The notes beneath the pieces are model-generated. The model was not told the DNA's origin. It searched no databases and worked only from the letters and a program-made list of their open reading frames with translations. A DNA stretch of 26,211 nucleotides from a virus, in IMG/VR virus record IMGVR_UViG_3300007616_000009, positions 1-26,211 of that record. One strand, given 5' to 3'. Positions 7,203 through 15,751 of the stretch are shown here, one piece after another. Both the position numbers and the translations under genes were made by a program. How positions within the stretch are numbered: the stretch's first letter is position 1; each line of letters starts with the position of its first letter.

Positions 7203-8471
7203 TTAGTTGAGTATGTCAGCACCGATGCCCGTGTTATCGTCAACACCGGAGATGTTTTCGCTGACAATTCGTTGCCCGTCTTCTTGGGCGAGATACTGCT
7301 GCACAATTGATGCGCCAACACCTGTCTCGATTCGCTCAGCACTCGATCTAAGTGTCGGTGTTAATTCGAGCGTTGTCAGGAATCCATCTTGGGCATTGAT
7401 TGTGTGTGTCACGCCGTTCACTTTGTAGATTCCCTGTTGCACGTTGTTCGGGATTTCGGTGTTGACTGTTCCGGTAATCGTAAATTCTAGTTCGGGGACG
7501 ACAACTTGATCGTACAGTTCAATATCACCGTTGCCGATAATTGTTGCAGTTCCCATATTGCGCGTCTGATCTTGTTTGACAGCTTCGTTGACTGCCATTT
7601 TATCAGCTTCCTCCTGTGTTGACGCATTCACTTCGAAGAAGTTTTTCTCCGGAGTCGGCATCGGTTTACTTTTACCAGGGGGTGACATTGGGACCGGAGA
7701 CTTGTGCGAAAAGTCCTGGTAGGCCGACGATGCGCCTTGGCCGTATTCGGAGGCAATATCGCTCGTTTCGAAGACGACTCGGGATGCATTGGCCGAGTCA
7801 TCACCAGCATTCGTTTCGGTGATAAACGGAATGTCCCATTTAACTGAATTGGACTTCGGGGATGGGGTGATATTGAGTGCCCCGTTTTTGTCGACCCATA
7901 CGTCGGCCAGAAGTGTTCGAGCCAATCCTTGGACAACGTCCATCAGTGGGTCACCACGGTCACCGCTGCCGAACGACCATTGCCTGGCGGTTCGGCCACC
8001 AACGAATGCATCGAATGGGGCCAGATACGGCTGATCGATTGTGGCCCGCTCAGGGAACTGTGTGACACCATCCGGGAACGCATCGGCCAGTAATACGAAG
8101 AGGATACTGTGTGGATACTTGACGAACTCCGTGTCGAGAACGACCTCCTGTGAATGGAGTACGTCTCGAACGTCGTACGCTGTGACCGTCACAATGCCTT
8201 CTTCGTCTTGCTCGGCCTTATGCGCTTTGCCTTTGAATACGGTGCTTGTTCGTTCGTCTGCGACATCGGCCCACGGTGATGCTGTCGACTCGTTCGAGAC
8301 GAACACTTCGACAGTGCTCCCTGGAACGAGGGCATCGATATCCTGTGGGATACCGCTTATCTTTGCACGTCCAATCTGTCGGCCGGTAAATCGTTCGACA
8401 TCGATCTTCGTGACTCTGAAGTTGGTGCCTTCGACCTCAGCCCACGTCGTAACGTCTTGTGTCAGAATCAT
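7203..8471 (-). CDS. baseplate hub protein (gp27/gpD-like)
   Basis: A 422-residue protein in the slot of T4 gp27, P2 gpD and XkdQ, between the tape-measure-proximal adaptor and the spike. The N-terminal part has the hub-like beta domain ('ISGIPQDIDALVPGSTVEVF', then 'FKGKAHKAEQDEEGIVTVTA' and 'YDVRDVLHS'), followed by a helix-rich middle and a second beta domain with 'LYDQVVVPELEFTITGTVN' and 'GIYKVNGVTHTINAQDGFLT', typical of the C-terminal hub barrel. As a trimer it would join the six-fold tube to the three-fold spike. Start and preceding stop overlap as ATGA (8468-8471), so the two proteins are probably translated together. Confidence 0.8.
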   Translation of the reverse strand: MILTQDVTTWAEVEGTNFRVTKIDVERFTGRQIGRAKISGIPQDIDALVPGSTVEVFVSNESTASPWADVADERTSTVFKGKAHKAEQDEEGIVTVTAYDVRDVLHSQEVVLDTEFVKYPHSILFVLLADAFPDGVTQFPERATIDQPYLAPFDAFVGGRTARQWSFGSGDRGDPLMDVVQGLARTLLADVWVDKNGALNITPSPKSNSVKWDIPFITETNAGDDSANASRVVFETSDIASEYGQGASSAYQDFSHKSPVPMSPPGKSKPMPTPEKNFFEVNASTQEEADKMAVNEAVKQDQTRNMGTATIIGNGDIELYDQVVVPELEFTITGTVNTEIPNNVQQGIYKVNGVTHTINAQDGFLTTLELTPTLRSSAERIETGVGASIVQQYLAQEDGQRIVSENISGVDDNTGIGADILN

Positions 8472-8935
8472 TCGTCAAATAGTGCGTCTTCACCGAATTC
8501 AATTTCAAAGCCACCCAACTCTTCGGTGTCAAGGGAGCCGATTGTACTCGATTCACCAGGTACGGTCGAGCCCTCTTCGACTTCGAGGGCCTCGATAGTG
8601 GCATCGTAGAGCCAGTCGCCGTCCTTCGTTTTGGCACGCTTGAAACTGGTGCTGGTTGACTGGACGAGAATGTCACCAGACCAACGTTCTGTTCGGAGCG
8701 ACAAGACGCCCTGTTGTGTCAAATTATCGATAATTTCCAGTTCGTAGTCCACAACGACGCCTTCGATCGAGAGCGAGTCAGGCTTTCGACCTAACGTTTG
8801 GACGACAATTTGATCGTCAATCGTTTCCTGTTCGACTGTCCGCTGTTCTGTTGTGACATTTACCGCCGGATCAGCGTATGTGAATTCGAGTTCACCGATC
8901 CGTGCTGGGTCACGATTGTAGCCTTGTGCTGCCAT
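8468..8935 (-). CDS. tape-measure-proximal tail/baseplate adaptor protein
   Basis: A 155-residue protein placed where XkdP of Bacillus PBSX or gp43 of Mu is found, between tape measure and hub. Residues about 45-125 show the plan of such tube-initiator proteins: 'VVQTLGRKPDSLSIEGVVVD', a helix around 'IDNLTQQGVLSL', 'WSGDILVQSTSTSFKRAKTK' and 'WLYDATIEALEVE'. No LysM domain is visible, unlike XkdP. The likely role is to start tube assembly on the hub or to join hub and tube. It begins two bases after the tape measure stop (CTAATTATG). Role is inferred mainly from order and this short pattern. Confidence 0.6.
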   Translation of the reverse strand: MAAQGYNRDPARIGELEFTYADPAVNVTTEQRTVEQETIDDQIVVQTLGRKPDSLSIEGVVVDYELEIIDNLTQQGVLSLRTERWSGDILVQSTSTSFKRAKTKDGDWLYDATIEALEVEEGSTVPGESSTIGSLDTEELGGFEIEFGEDALFDE

Positions 8936-8937
8936 AA

Positions 8938-11900
8938 TTAGCGTCCGTTCTCTCGTCGCTCATTTTCAAGGACTTTGTCTCGGATGATTCGGCCGAATTT
9001 GTTGGCCATCCGATCATCGATAGAGCCCGATCCGCTGTTATCGACATTAACCTCGACGTTGGTCTCACTTCGTCTCGATGTGTTCGTTGTTCGGTTCGAT
9101 GCTGCTGCCTGTTCGTTTGTAATATCCTGTCCGGTTACTCGATCAAAGTTCGGCAACAGGTTCGAAATGATGTTACCGAAGAGATCGATTGAAATAGAGG
9201 AGCCATCAAGTCCGTTCACAATATCCCAGATAGACATCATTACCTGCTTCAGTAGTCGGAACTGCAAGATAATCGGGTTTAGCCCAAGCCCTGCATCTAA
9301 TGCGGATTTAACTTTATCCCAGTTCTTATAGAGATATGCCAGTGCGAGTCCAATGCCAACGATTACAGCACCGACTCCGGTTGAGATCAGTGCCACTTTT
9401 AGTGCACCGAGGCCAAGTATCAATGCTGTAACAGCTACTGTTGCAGCGCCAAAGGCTGCTGCTAGTGCTGTAATACCGGTTGCAACTGGTCCAACGAGAT
9501 TATGTATTTCGTACAGACCTTTTGCCATCAATGCAATTCCAACCAGTGCGCCTGTTAGTAGTGCTGCATTTAGCGAGATGACGGCTGTCACAGCACTCCA
9601 GATGGATGCTGTGAAGGCACCGACGGAACTGGTTGCGATTGACGTTGAGCCAGCGTATGCTATCATATTCCCGATGCCAGCTACAATTTGGCTATTGAGT
9701 ATGAGTGTTGCACCGGCTGCTATTAGAATGGTGCCAGCGATGAACTCAATCACTGATTGAACGATGTCCCCAACCAACCCCATTTCATTCAGATGACCAT
9801 TAACTGTTCCGATTACAGATCCGATCGTTTCGAAGAACGACCCAATTGTTTCGAGTAGTGGGGCCAGCAATCCAAGTGACTCAAGTACAAGTGCAATACC
9901 AGCTACAAGCAACAGTACACCACCAGCAAACATGATCGTGGATTTAAGGGCCATGACCATGTTCTGGTTACCCTTTTGTAGCGTCTGTGTAAATGCATCG
10001 TAGGCATTGTCTGCATCTTCAACCGCGTCCGTTAGGTGCTCAAGTGATTGAGCGACCAGATAGTTTATCTTAAACGCAAACTCTGCCACGGCAATCATTT
10101 TCATCAGTGTCATTGTAATTGCCAAAAATGCAATTACAGCGGTTGCAGTTACGTCGGATAGCATCCCAAACGCTTCGTATACCTCCAATGCAACGCTAAT
10201 AACTGATGCAAACACATTGATTGTAAATGCAAGAGGTGGCAATAGTTGCTCACCGATCCCAGCACCAACTCGGGTAATGACTGTGACAAGTTCGAGCAGT
10301 GCACTACCAAAGTCTGAAACTGTTGGACCAAGATTGCCGATAATCTTCCCCCAGTATGCCATGGCATCCGGGAGTTTATCGATGAACCAAACGAAGAAAT
10401 CCTCAAGCAGCGGAAGCGCGTTTTCGATGAGCACTGTCAGGCCTTCGATCATTGTGAGGCCACCAGTGCGATCGCTGAATCCGAGCACCGCAGCCCTGAG
10501 TTCGAGGAGGAAGCTCTGGACTTCTTCCATTTCGAGCAGTTCGGCTGCTGCTTCAGCAAACATGTGCACTAGTTCCACGATATCTCGGAGCACGGTGACA
10601 AAGATACCGGAGGCTCCGAGTCCACCAATTGTAACGTCTTGCAGTGGTGCGACAGCATCGATGATTGCTTCCTTGAAGCCCTGTGCTGTTGCTTCAACAG
10701 CCTCCATCGTGTTATTGATACCAGCGAACTGGTCTTCGAGATTCTGCAAGAATCCCATTGCACCGACCGCGACGAGGGCTCCGAATGCGCCAGCAACAGC
10801 AACGGCTGCCGATGCGAGCCCAAGGAAAAGCGTAATTAGTGGCCCAACAAAGGCTATCAATGCTGGAATTGTAATCAGTAGGTTAGCGAATCCGATATTG
10901 AACGGGCCAAGGTTGGCTGACACAGTTTTCAGTGCCGGAACAAGTGCGCTCAACGATCGGGCCAGATCCTCGACCTCATCGTCAAGATTTTCGACGGCTT
11001 GGCTGGCACCAACGGAACTTGTTGTCAGTGTATTGAGCCCGGCGACAACGAATCCAAGCGTCGATGTGGTCTGCACCGATGCTACTTGTAGCTCGGAAAG
11101 GGCCGTTCGTACGTCTTTGATTTCATTTTCAGCTTTATTAGCTGCTGAACTCATTGCAACAGATCCAACCGTGGCACCTGTTGCACCACCAATCGCTTCT
11201 AATCCGCCTGGAACCCGCCGTGATCGAAGATCGGGGCCTATTTCCTGCCCGATTGTTTCACCGCGCTCCGTGTCTGCACGAGCAATTGATCCAATTGCAG
11301 ATGTATCAAATTTACGCTCAAATTCAGCAAGTTCGCTGTTAACTCCATCTAAGTTATCATCTAATTCACTAAAGTCTATATCATCAAATGGACCGAACAC
11401 ATCTTCGAGTACACCAAGACCACCAGATCGGGGATCAACTTCAATAACTTCATTTACATCCATCCCCCCGGCTGGTCGTGAACGACGAACGGCCTCGCTT
11501 ACTTCAGACCCAAATTCTGCCGGTGTATATGTGATTCCCCGCTCTTCATCACTTTTAAATGGAACTGGTAAGTTTCCTCGATCCAAGTCAAGTGCTTCTT
11601 CAACTGCTTCAAGAGATTCTGAGAAATCAGATGCGACTGCATCTGCATTGGCAAGTTTTCGGGCCAACGACTCGATGTTAAGATCGCCTTCAACACTTCT
11701 AAATAGTCGTGATACAACACCAGGCGCTTGTCGTTGACCCCTGTCTGGATTTATGTCAGACTCATAGGAGAGCGCGTTGACAAGAGACTCACGGAACTGG
11801 TCGTTTTGTATGAGTGCCGGTTGTACTGAACGACGGCGGGCTTCAAATGGGTCAGTAATATCAACATCATCTGCTGCATCACCAACGCTTCCGAGTCGTT

Positions 11901-12381
11901 TTTCATATCCTTCGAGCAGGTTCATTGAATTCCGGAACTGAGATTCATCAGCAAATAGTGTGTCTCTGTCCGGAATAACATCATCGACTCTGTTATCAAA
12001 GTCGCCAAGCGAATTACGAATTATTTGATACTGTTCGTCAAGATCAGCGACATCTGTATTAAGATCAACCGTTGTTCCGTTAAGTGTTGCCATTGACGAC
12101 TGGAGGCCGTAGATAGCTCCAGCAGCACCGGCTGAATCATTTCGAACGTCTTCTAATTCGTTTTCGACGCCACGGAGTGACTCTTCCATATTTTCGGCCG
12201 AGCCAAAGGTGCCGGCGAATGCTTTGGCCAGGTCTTCTGTCGCACCTTCAGCGTTCCCGGCTGTTTCAGCAGCCTTTTCGAACGATCGGGCTGCACCGTC
12301 GATACCGTTCTCTATTCGCTCACCAACTTCGCCGGCATTGCTACTGATTGTAACATCGCCAAGTACGGAAAAGTCAACCAT
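8938..12381 (-). CDS. tape measure protein
   Basis: At 1147 residues it is the longest gene in the window and stands directly after the tail chaperone pair, the fixed location of tape measure proteins. Residues 1-480 are mostly helical, acidic and Ala/Glu/Ser-rich. Hydrophobic stretches, likely membrane-active after injection, occur at about 500-545, 737-768, 817-842, 880-905, 925-955 and 965-1018. The C-terminus (1085-1147) is polar and ends with a basic/acidic helix. In the family this protein sets tail length and leaves the tail ahead of the DNA. At about 1.5 angstrom per residue the length would allow a tail of at most about 170 nm. No lysozyme or peptidase motif is visible, which fits a host without peptidoglycan. 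Confidence 0.9.
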   Translation of the reverse strand: MVDFSVLGDVTISSNAGEVGERIENGIDGAARSFEKAAETAGNAEGATEDLAKAFAGTFGSAENMEESLRGVENELEDVRNDSAGAAGAIYGLQSSMATLNGTTVDLNTDVADLDEQYQIIRNSLGDFDNRVDDVIPDRDTLFADESQFRNSMNLLEGYEKRLGSVGDAADDVDITDPFEARRRSVQPALIQNDQFRESLVNALSYESDINPDRGQRQAPGVVSRLFRSVEGDLNIESLARKLANADAVASDFSESLEAVEEALDLDRGNLPVPFKSDEERGITYTPAEFGSEVSEAVRRSRPAGGMDVNEVIEVDPRSGGLGVLEDVFGPFDDIDFSELDDNLDGVNSELAEFERKFDTSAIGSIARADTERGETIGQEIGPDLRSRRVPGGLEAIGGATGATVGSVAMSSAANKAENEIKDVRTALSELQVASVQTTSTLGFVVAGLNTLTTSSVGASQAVENLDDEVEDLARSLSALVPALKTVSANLGPFNIGFANLLITIPALIAFVGPLITLFLGLASAAVAVAGAFGALVAVGAMGFLQNLEDQFAGINNTMEAVEATAQGFKEAIIDAVAPLQDVTIGGLGASGIFVTVLRDIVELVHMFAEAAAELLEMEEVQSFLLELRAAVLGFSDRTGGLTMIEGLTVLIENALPLLEDFFVWFIDKLPDAMAYWGKIIGNLGPTVSDFGSALLELVTVITRVGAGIGEQLLPPLAFTINVFASVISVALEVYEAFGMLSDVTATAVIAFLAITMTLMKMIAVAEFAFKINYLVAQSLEHLTDAVEDADNAYDAFTQTLQKGNQNMVMALKSTIMFAGGVLLLVAGIALVLESLGLLAPLLETIGSFFETIGSVIGTVNGHLNEMGLVGDIVQSVIEFIAGTILIAAGATLILNSQIVAGIGNMIAYAGSTSIATSSVGAFTASIWSAVTAVISLNAALLTGALVGIALMAKGLYEIHNLVGPVATGITALAAAFGAATVAVTALILGLGALKVALISTGVGAVIVGIGLALAYLYKNWDKVKSALDAGLGLNPIILQFRLLKQVMMSIWDIVNGLDGSSISIDLFGNIISNLLPNFDRVTGQDITNEQAAASNRTTNTSRRSETNVEVNVDNSGSGSIDDRMANKFGRIIRDKVLENERRENGR

Positions 12382-12406
12382 GAATTATGTGGAACAGTAG
12401 GGTGTC

Positions 12407-12823
12407 TTATGGGGTACGATTGAGTGCGCTTCGTCCAGCCACATTCGTCGGTGTCCCGGATGGTTGGGCACCAGACTGGGCTTGTTTCTGCATTCGTTTT
12501 GCTTTTTGCTGTTGCTTTCGACCTTCGTCTCCGCCCGATTCGCGGTAGATATCCGCGTGCAGGAGTGTTTTCACTTGGGCATCACTTAGCTCTTCGAGTC
12601 TGGCGTCACGTCGCTCGACAATCGTACCGTTTCCGTCGCACCGTTCGCACGTTTTGTCGAGCACACCGTTGATCTCGAATTCACGCCCATAGACGCTGGC
12701 TGATAGGCCAATTGACTCGGACCCGCTGCCATCGCATCTCGGGCATTCGGATTCGTGTTCAACCGTGAACTTGTATCCGGCCTGATGGAGCGTTAGGAGT
12801 TCTTGTCCGAGTCCACCTTCTGA
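12407..12823 (-). CDS. tail assembly chaperone, frameshifted extension (gpT-like) with zinc motifs
   Basis: This frame is open from 12898 down to the TAA at 12407 and lies in the -1 frame relative to the upstream chaperone gene. From 12823 it codes for 138 residues. Two CxxCxGxG motifs of DnaJ zinc-finger type are present: CPRCDGSG (cysteine codons at 12745 and 12736) and CERCDGNG (12649 and 12640). A basic, Gln-rich helix follows ('GRKQQQKAKRMQKQ'). There is no ATG, GTG or TTG in this frame between the last stop (12899-12901) and a GTG at 12664, which would cut off the first zinc motif. A -1 frameshift from the upstream gene is therefore the simplest way to make it, as in lambda G/GT. The joint product would have about 279 residues. 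Confidence 0.7.
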   Translation of the reverse strand, partial: SEGGLGQELLTLHQAGYKFTVEHESECPRCDGSGSESIGLSASVYGREFEINGVLDKTCERCDGNGTIVERRDARLEELSDAQVKTLLHADIYRESGGDEGRKQQQKAKRMQKQAQSGAQPSGTPTNVAGRSALNRTP

Positions 12824-13245
12824 AAATCTTTGATGGAGCCGGTCTCTTCGAAGGACATTTCGATGATCTCGGACCCGATTTCGAACAGTGTTTCGAAATC
12901 AAGCTCGGCCACGATCTCCTCAAAGTTGTGTCGTGTCAACTCTTCGTGCGCCATCGACTCGACACAGATGTTCTCGAAGGCGAGGATCGTGTCGCCGTTG
13001 ACATTGGAGAGCATGTTGCGCTCCTCAGCCATTTCCTGGGCTTCGTCCTCATCCTCGGCCTCCGATAGTGTCTGCAACATTTCTTCGGGAAGCCGATTGA
13101 TCTCGTCAAGGAGTACTTTCCGATTGACGACGTGTAGTTCAACATCCATCTGTGCCCCACTATCGTGGGTCAGGGTGTACTCACTGATGTCGTTGGTACT
13201 CTCGGTCACGCGCTTGTAGAATTCCATTGCGTCAACTTGTGTCAT
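12793..13245 (-). CDS. tail assembly chaperone (gpG-like)
   Basis: A 150-residue, very acidic, mainly helical protein between the tail tube and tape measure genes. In long-tailed phages this position is occupied by the chaperone that coats the tape measure while the tube is built. The N-terminal 'TQVDAMEFYKRVTES' and the middle beta segment 'MDVELHVVNRKVLLDEINRL' are followed by Glu-rich helices ('LSEAEDEDEAQEMAEERNML'). The gene overlaps the gpT-like frame at its 3' end, and a TTT codon preceded by T (12823-12826) allows -1 slippage near residue 141. It is preceded by a 93-base gap with hairpins. The chaperone role is inferred from order, size and the overlap. Confidence 0.75.
   Translation of the reverse strand: MTQVDAMEFYKRVTESTNDISEYTLTHDSGAQMDVELHVVNRKVLLDEINRLPEEMLQTLSEAEDEDEAQEMAEERNMLSNVNGDTILAFENICVESMAHEELTRHNFEEIVAELDFETLFEIGSEIIEMSFEETGSIKDFQKVDSDKNS
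12821..12828 (-). other. candidate -1 frameshift site
   Basis: In the zero frame the codons are GAT TTT CAG; slipping back one base on TTT keeps perfect pairing with the preceding T and gives TCA as the next codon. Of the codons available in the overlap (12793-12898) this is the only one I found that re-pairs fully after a -1 slip. It is not a classical X XXY YYZ heptamer, so the exact site is uncertain. Confidence 0.45.
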
Positions 13246-13248
13246 AAT

Positions 13249-13262
13249 GAATCACTTGATTC
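13249..13262. promoter_or_regulatory. 14-base dyad upstream of the tail chaperone gene
   Basis: GAATCA and TGATTC form a perfect inverted repeat with a two-base centre, ending three bases upstream of the chaperone ATG. It could bind a protein or fold weakly in RNA; no function is shown by the sequence. Confidence 0.3.
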
Positions 13263-13279
13263 GGGTGAAAAGTAGGAGC

Positions 13280-13293
13280 CGGGCACATGCCCG
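13280..13293 (-). terminator. GC hairpin between tube and chaperone genes
   Basis: CGGGC and GCCCG flank the loop ACAT (minus-strand loop ATGT). On the transcribed strand the hairpin is followed, after a short spacer, by a TTTT. This fits a partial terminator or RNA stability element that would lower expression of the chaperone relative to the abundant tube protein. Confidence 0.4.
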
Positions 13294-13322
13294 ATGAAAA
13301 GGTGGAGCGACTGTAACAGCAA

Positions 13323-13340
13323 AACCGCGTTGGCGTGGTT
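13323..13340 (-). terminator. hairpin at the end of the tail tube gene
   Basis: On the minus strand AACCACG-CCAA-CGCGGTT forms a seven-pair stem with one mismatch, overlapping the TAA of the tube gene and followed by further T residues. With the second hairpin downstream it suggests attenuation after the sheath-tube message. Confidence 0.4.
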
Positions 13341-13812
13341 ACCGACTCGAAGCGCCGGTTACGCCACCAGAGGACACGTATGCGTCCTCACAATCGAAGT
13401 CCCACGATGACGAGGCAACATCGTCGGACGGTACGTCACGACTGAGGCCAGTTACCTGCACTTCTTCGAGCGTCCAAGTGCGGGGGAACCCGCCGGCTGC
13501 CCCCTCTTCGGGAGCCTCCTCTTTGACTGTCATGGTCACTCGCTTCGGTTCGCCAGCCTCGTGATAGTCACTCTCACCCGCACTATAGAACATGAGGTTT
13601 CGAATGACATCCTGGCCCCCGTCGTACTCGAACGAGCCGGAGTATCGAAGGCCAGTCGTTACGAGTGTGGGCTTCATTGACTGATCGGTCTGTACATCGG
13701 TCGACTGTGGGTCGATACTGAACGAGACGTTTGTGACGGCAATCTCCTGATCGCCGGCCTTGATAATGGCCTCTTGTCCAGTAATACGACTTGTGTGATC
13801 TGGTGCAACCAT
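13339..13812 (-). CDS. tail tube protein
   Basis: A 157-residue protein directly after the sheath gene, in the order seen in PBSX (XkdK-XkdM), P2 and T4. It is of the usual tube size and beta-rich, with 'ITGQEAIIKAGDQEIAVTNV' near the N-terminus, a loop region (35-55), 'GLRYSGSFEYDGGQDVIRNL' and a strand 'RTWTLEEVQVTGLSRDVPSD' near the C-terminus. This arrangement resembles the XkdM/gp19-like tube fold. Its product should form the inner tube through which DNA passes. It follows the sheath by seven bases, and its end overlaps a hairpin. The family assignment combines position with fold pattern. Confidence 0.8.
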   Translation of the reverse strand: MVAPDHTSRITGQEAIIKAGDQEIAVTNVSFSIDPQSTDVQTDQSMKPTLVTTGLRYSGSFEYDGGQDVIRNLMFYSAGESDYHEAGEPKRVTMTVKEEAPEEGAAGGFPRTWTLEEVQVTGLSRDVPSDDVASSSWDFDCEDAYVSSGGVTGASSR

Positions 13813-13819
13813 ATATTAG

Positions 13820-15139
13820 TTATGTGTTAATTGTGATAGAGACATCGATTCGCTTGGCAATGCCCTGCGGTGTGACACCGAGATCGATGCCGATTTCGTC
13901 TGAACTGACCTGATACACTTCAACGAAGTACTCGTTGGTGATCAGTCGATCATCGTTTAGACCCTTCAGTTCGGATCGGATTGTGTCCTCGACTGTGTCA
14001 CGAGTCCGTTCGTCGTTGATCTGGCCAATGGCCGAGTCACCGACTGTCTTGGCAATCAGGATCGTCTGATCGACAATCCGACGACGCCAGTAGTCTCGAA
14101 TCCAATCGGTCTCGTCAGAGGTGGACGTGTTGTCACCGATCGTAATCGACCCGCCCTGCGGTGGCTGTCGAATCGGAATGACGTTTGCGTCTCGAAGCTC
14201 GTTTGCTTCCGTCTTCGAGAGCCGATCGTCAAGGTTATCAGTCGTCAGGTTGTCGTTGTAGATCGAGCCACCGGGTCCGAGGGCAGCGCCAGCCATGTAT
14301 CCGGCCAGCGCCGGGGTAATGGTTTCGGTCGATAGCTCCTTGCGAGCCGGTGCGTGGAGGAACACGGCATCATTGTTGATGGAATCCGCATAGTTAGCCG
14401 TGTTATAGTCGGGCATCTCGCGCCCCTCTTGGTTGGCATTGGGCTCTGCTGCGGTAACACCCATCGCCAGCTTGTATTCGCCACGAAGGCCGTTCACTTC
14501 GGCCGAGAGGTCAGTTGCGATCGCCCCGCTCTCTTCGAGCGGAACGATAAGCCCTGTTTCCTCATCACCGATGGCCGTCGCTGCTTCAGCAAGGGCTGAC
14601 TCGTAGTCGTAGTGCGTATAGTCGACGGTGTATGTCGCATCGCCATCGTCTTCTATTTCGACAGCGCCCGTAATCGGATTGACATACGCCTCGCCCGCTG
14701 TTCCCTCATTCGTCGGCGGGCTATCGTACTTGAAGACGACCGTGTACTCTCCGGACACATCGCCCGTAATCGTGATCTCATCTGTATCCTCGACAATCGG
14801 CGCATTAGCGAGTGTGCCCGACACACCGCCCAGGTCTTCGTCAGTGACACTGATCTCGTCCAACATCACCCCGTAGAGGAAACTGATGTTAGCACCGTTG
14901 CCTCGGGCTTCCTGCATGCCATTCGCCAGTTCGGTATCGGCCCCGAACTTGCGTTCTGCGTCGAGGCTGGAATCGATCTGTGTCAGTGTGTTCGGATCGA
15001 CGGTATCCGTTGCCCCAGGATTACCGTCACCAATCAATACTACCTTCTGTTCTCGACCGATAGCAACGCCTGTGATGGCCCCACCAGCGGTCGTGATCTT
15101 TACGCCAGGAAAGTCGCCGTATGTTGTTGTACTTGCCAT
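13820..15139 (-). CDS. tail sheath protein
   Basis: A 439-residue protein that shows the virus has a contractile tail. The N-terminus ('FPGVKITTAGGAITGVAIG', then 'VLIGDGNPGAT') and the conserved C-terminal domain ('WRRRIVDQTILIAKTVGD', 'RSELKGLNDDRLITNEYFVE', 'GIAKRIDVSITINT') match the sheath family. The middle (about 100-215) carries extra beta-rich segments that would face outward. In the family the C-terminal domain forms the inner layer around the tube and contracts on infection. It starts six bases after the tail terminator-like gene. Confidence 0.93.
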   Translation of the reverse strand: MASTTTYGDFPGVKITTAGGAITGVAIGREQKVVLIGDGNPGATDTVDPNTLTQIDSSLDAERKFGADTELANGMQEARGNGANISFLYGVMLDEISVTDEDLGGVSGTLANAPIVEDTDEITITGDVSGEYTVVFKYDSPPTNEGTAGEAYVNPITGAVEIEDDGDATYTVDYTHYDYESALAEAATAIGDEETGLIVPLEESGAIATDLSAEVNGLRGEYKLAMGVTAAEPNANQEGREMPDYNTANYADSINNDAVFLHAPARKELSTETITPALAGYMAGAALGPGGSIYNDNLTTDNLDDRLSKTEANELRDANVIPIRQPPQGGSITIGDNTSTSDETDWIRDYWRRRIVDQTILIAKTVGDSAIGQINDERTRDTVEDTIRSELKGLNDDRLITNEYFVEVYQVSSDEIGIDLGVTPQGIAKRIDVSITINT

Positions 15140-15145
15140 AGTTAT

Positions 15146-15739
15146 CTATTGTAATACGTCGTCCTCGTTTGGACCGACGATTGACGCCACGTATGGGAGC
15201 GCACCATATTCTTCGGCTGTGTTGATGGTTTCATAGAACCATACTGTTCCGTCTTGACGCCAGCGACGGAGTGCTGGAGTCATTGACAGATCGTTTCGGA
15301 CGTTGCCATCGCCCATGAAAAACTGCGTGATCTCGTCCTGTGGCACTGATGGATCGTCTGGGTCCGGAAGTGGGTCGCCAACGTGTTTGTCGTCATACCG
15401 ATACAATGCGTATCGGACTGCTTCCCCGAGTTCGTACGGATCGTAGTGCCCACCTTCGGCCGTCCACAGATCGATTGCAATTGGCATCTCGAACTCCGAC
15501 TCGTAGATATAACCGATTGCGTTGTCCGACCCATCGGTCGCGTAGTCGACCAGATCCGTGTTGTGCTCGTCGTAGACCATTGCGCCCGTCGTTGTTACTT
15601 CAACGATGGGCGGTCTGAGGTTCGATTGTCCGCCGTCAGCATCGATCTCATAGACCGAGTACGTCGTTTCGTCCGGAAGCCTCTCCGACTCTTTGAGCGC
15701 CCGTACAATGCTCTTGCAAACGGTATCAGGTCGGACCAT
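15146..15739 (-). CDS. putative tail terminator / tail completion protein
   Basis: A 197-residue protein between the gp10-like neck protein and the sheath. It shows an N-terminal helix ('DTVCKSIVRALKESERL'), a beta strand 'RPPIVEVTTTGAMVYDEH', a strand pair 'SEFEMPIAIDLWTAEGGHYD' and a helix 'PYELGEAVRYALYRYDD', the alpha-beta order of the tail terminator family (lambda gpU, T4 gp15). Such proteins cap the finished tail and bind the connector. The size is somewhat larger than the usual 130-160 residues. Assignment is by gene order and secondary-structure pattern; a further neck protein is the alternative. Confidence 0.55.
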   Translation of the reverse strand: MVRPDTVCKSIVRALKESERLPDETTYSVYEIDADGGQSNLRPPIVEVTTTGAMVYDEHNTDLVDYATDGSDNAIGYIYESEFEMPIAIDLWTAEGGHYDPYELGEAVRYALYRYDDKHVGDPLPDPDDPSVPQDEITQFFMGDGNVRNDLSMTPALRRWRQDGTVWFYETINTAEEYGALPYVASIVGPNEDDVLQ

Positions 15740-15751
15740 GTTGTGTTAGTT

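Noticed and set aside
8041-8598. 185-codon plus-strand reading frame
   Set aside because: Antisense to the hub and adaptor genes, Ser/Arg/Cys-rich and without domain pattern; all plus-strand frames in the window have this appearance.
10217-11737. 506-codon plus-strand reading frame
   Set aside because: It lies fully antisense to the tape measure gene, has a Ser/Pro/Thr-rich low-complexity translation, no homology pattern and no upstream signal; it is a shadow of the Ala/Gly/Glu-rich gene.
12407-12664. Independent 85-residue gene starting with GTG at 12664
   Set aside because: It would remove the first CxxCxGxG of the zinc pair, and coding character continues upstream into the overlap with the chaperone gene; frameshift expression explains the whole frame better.
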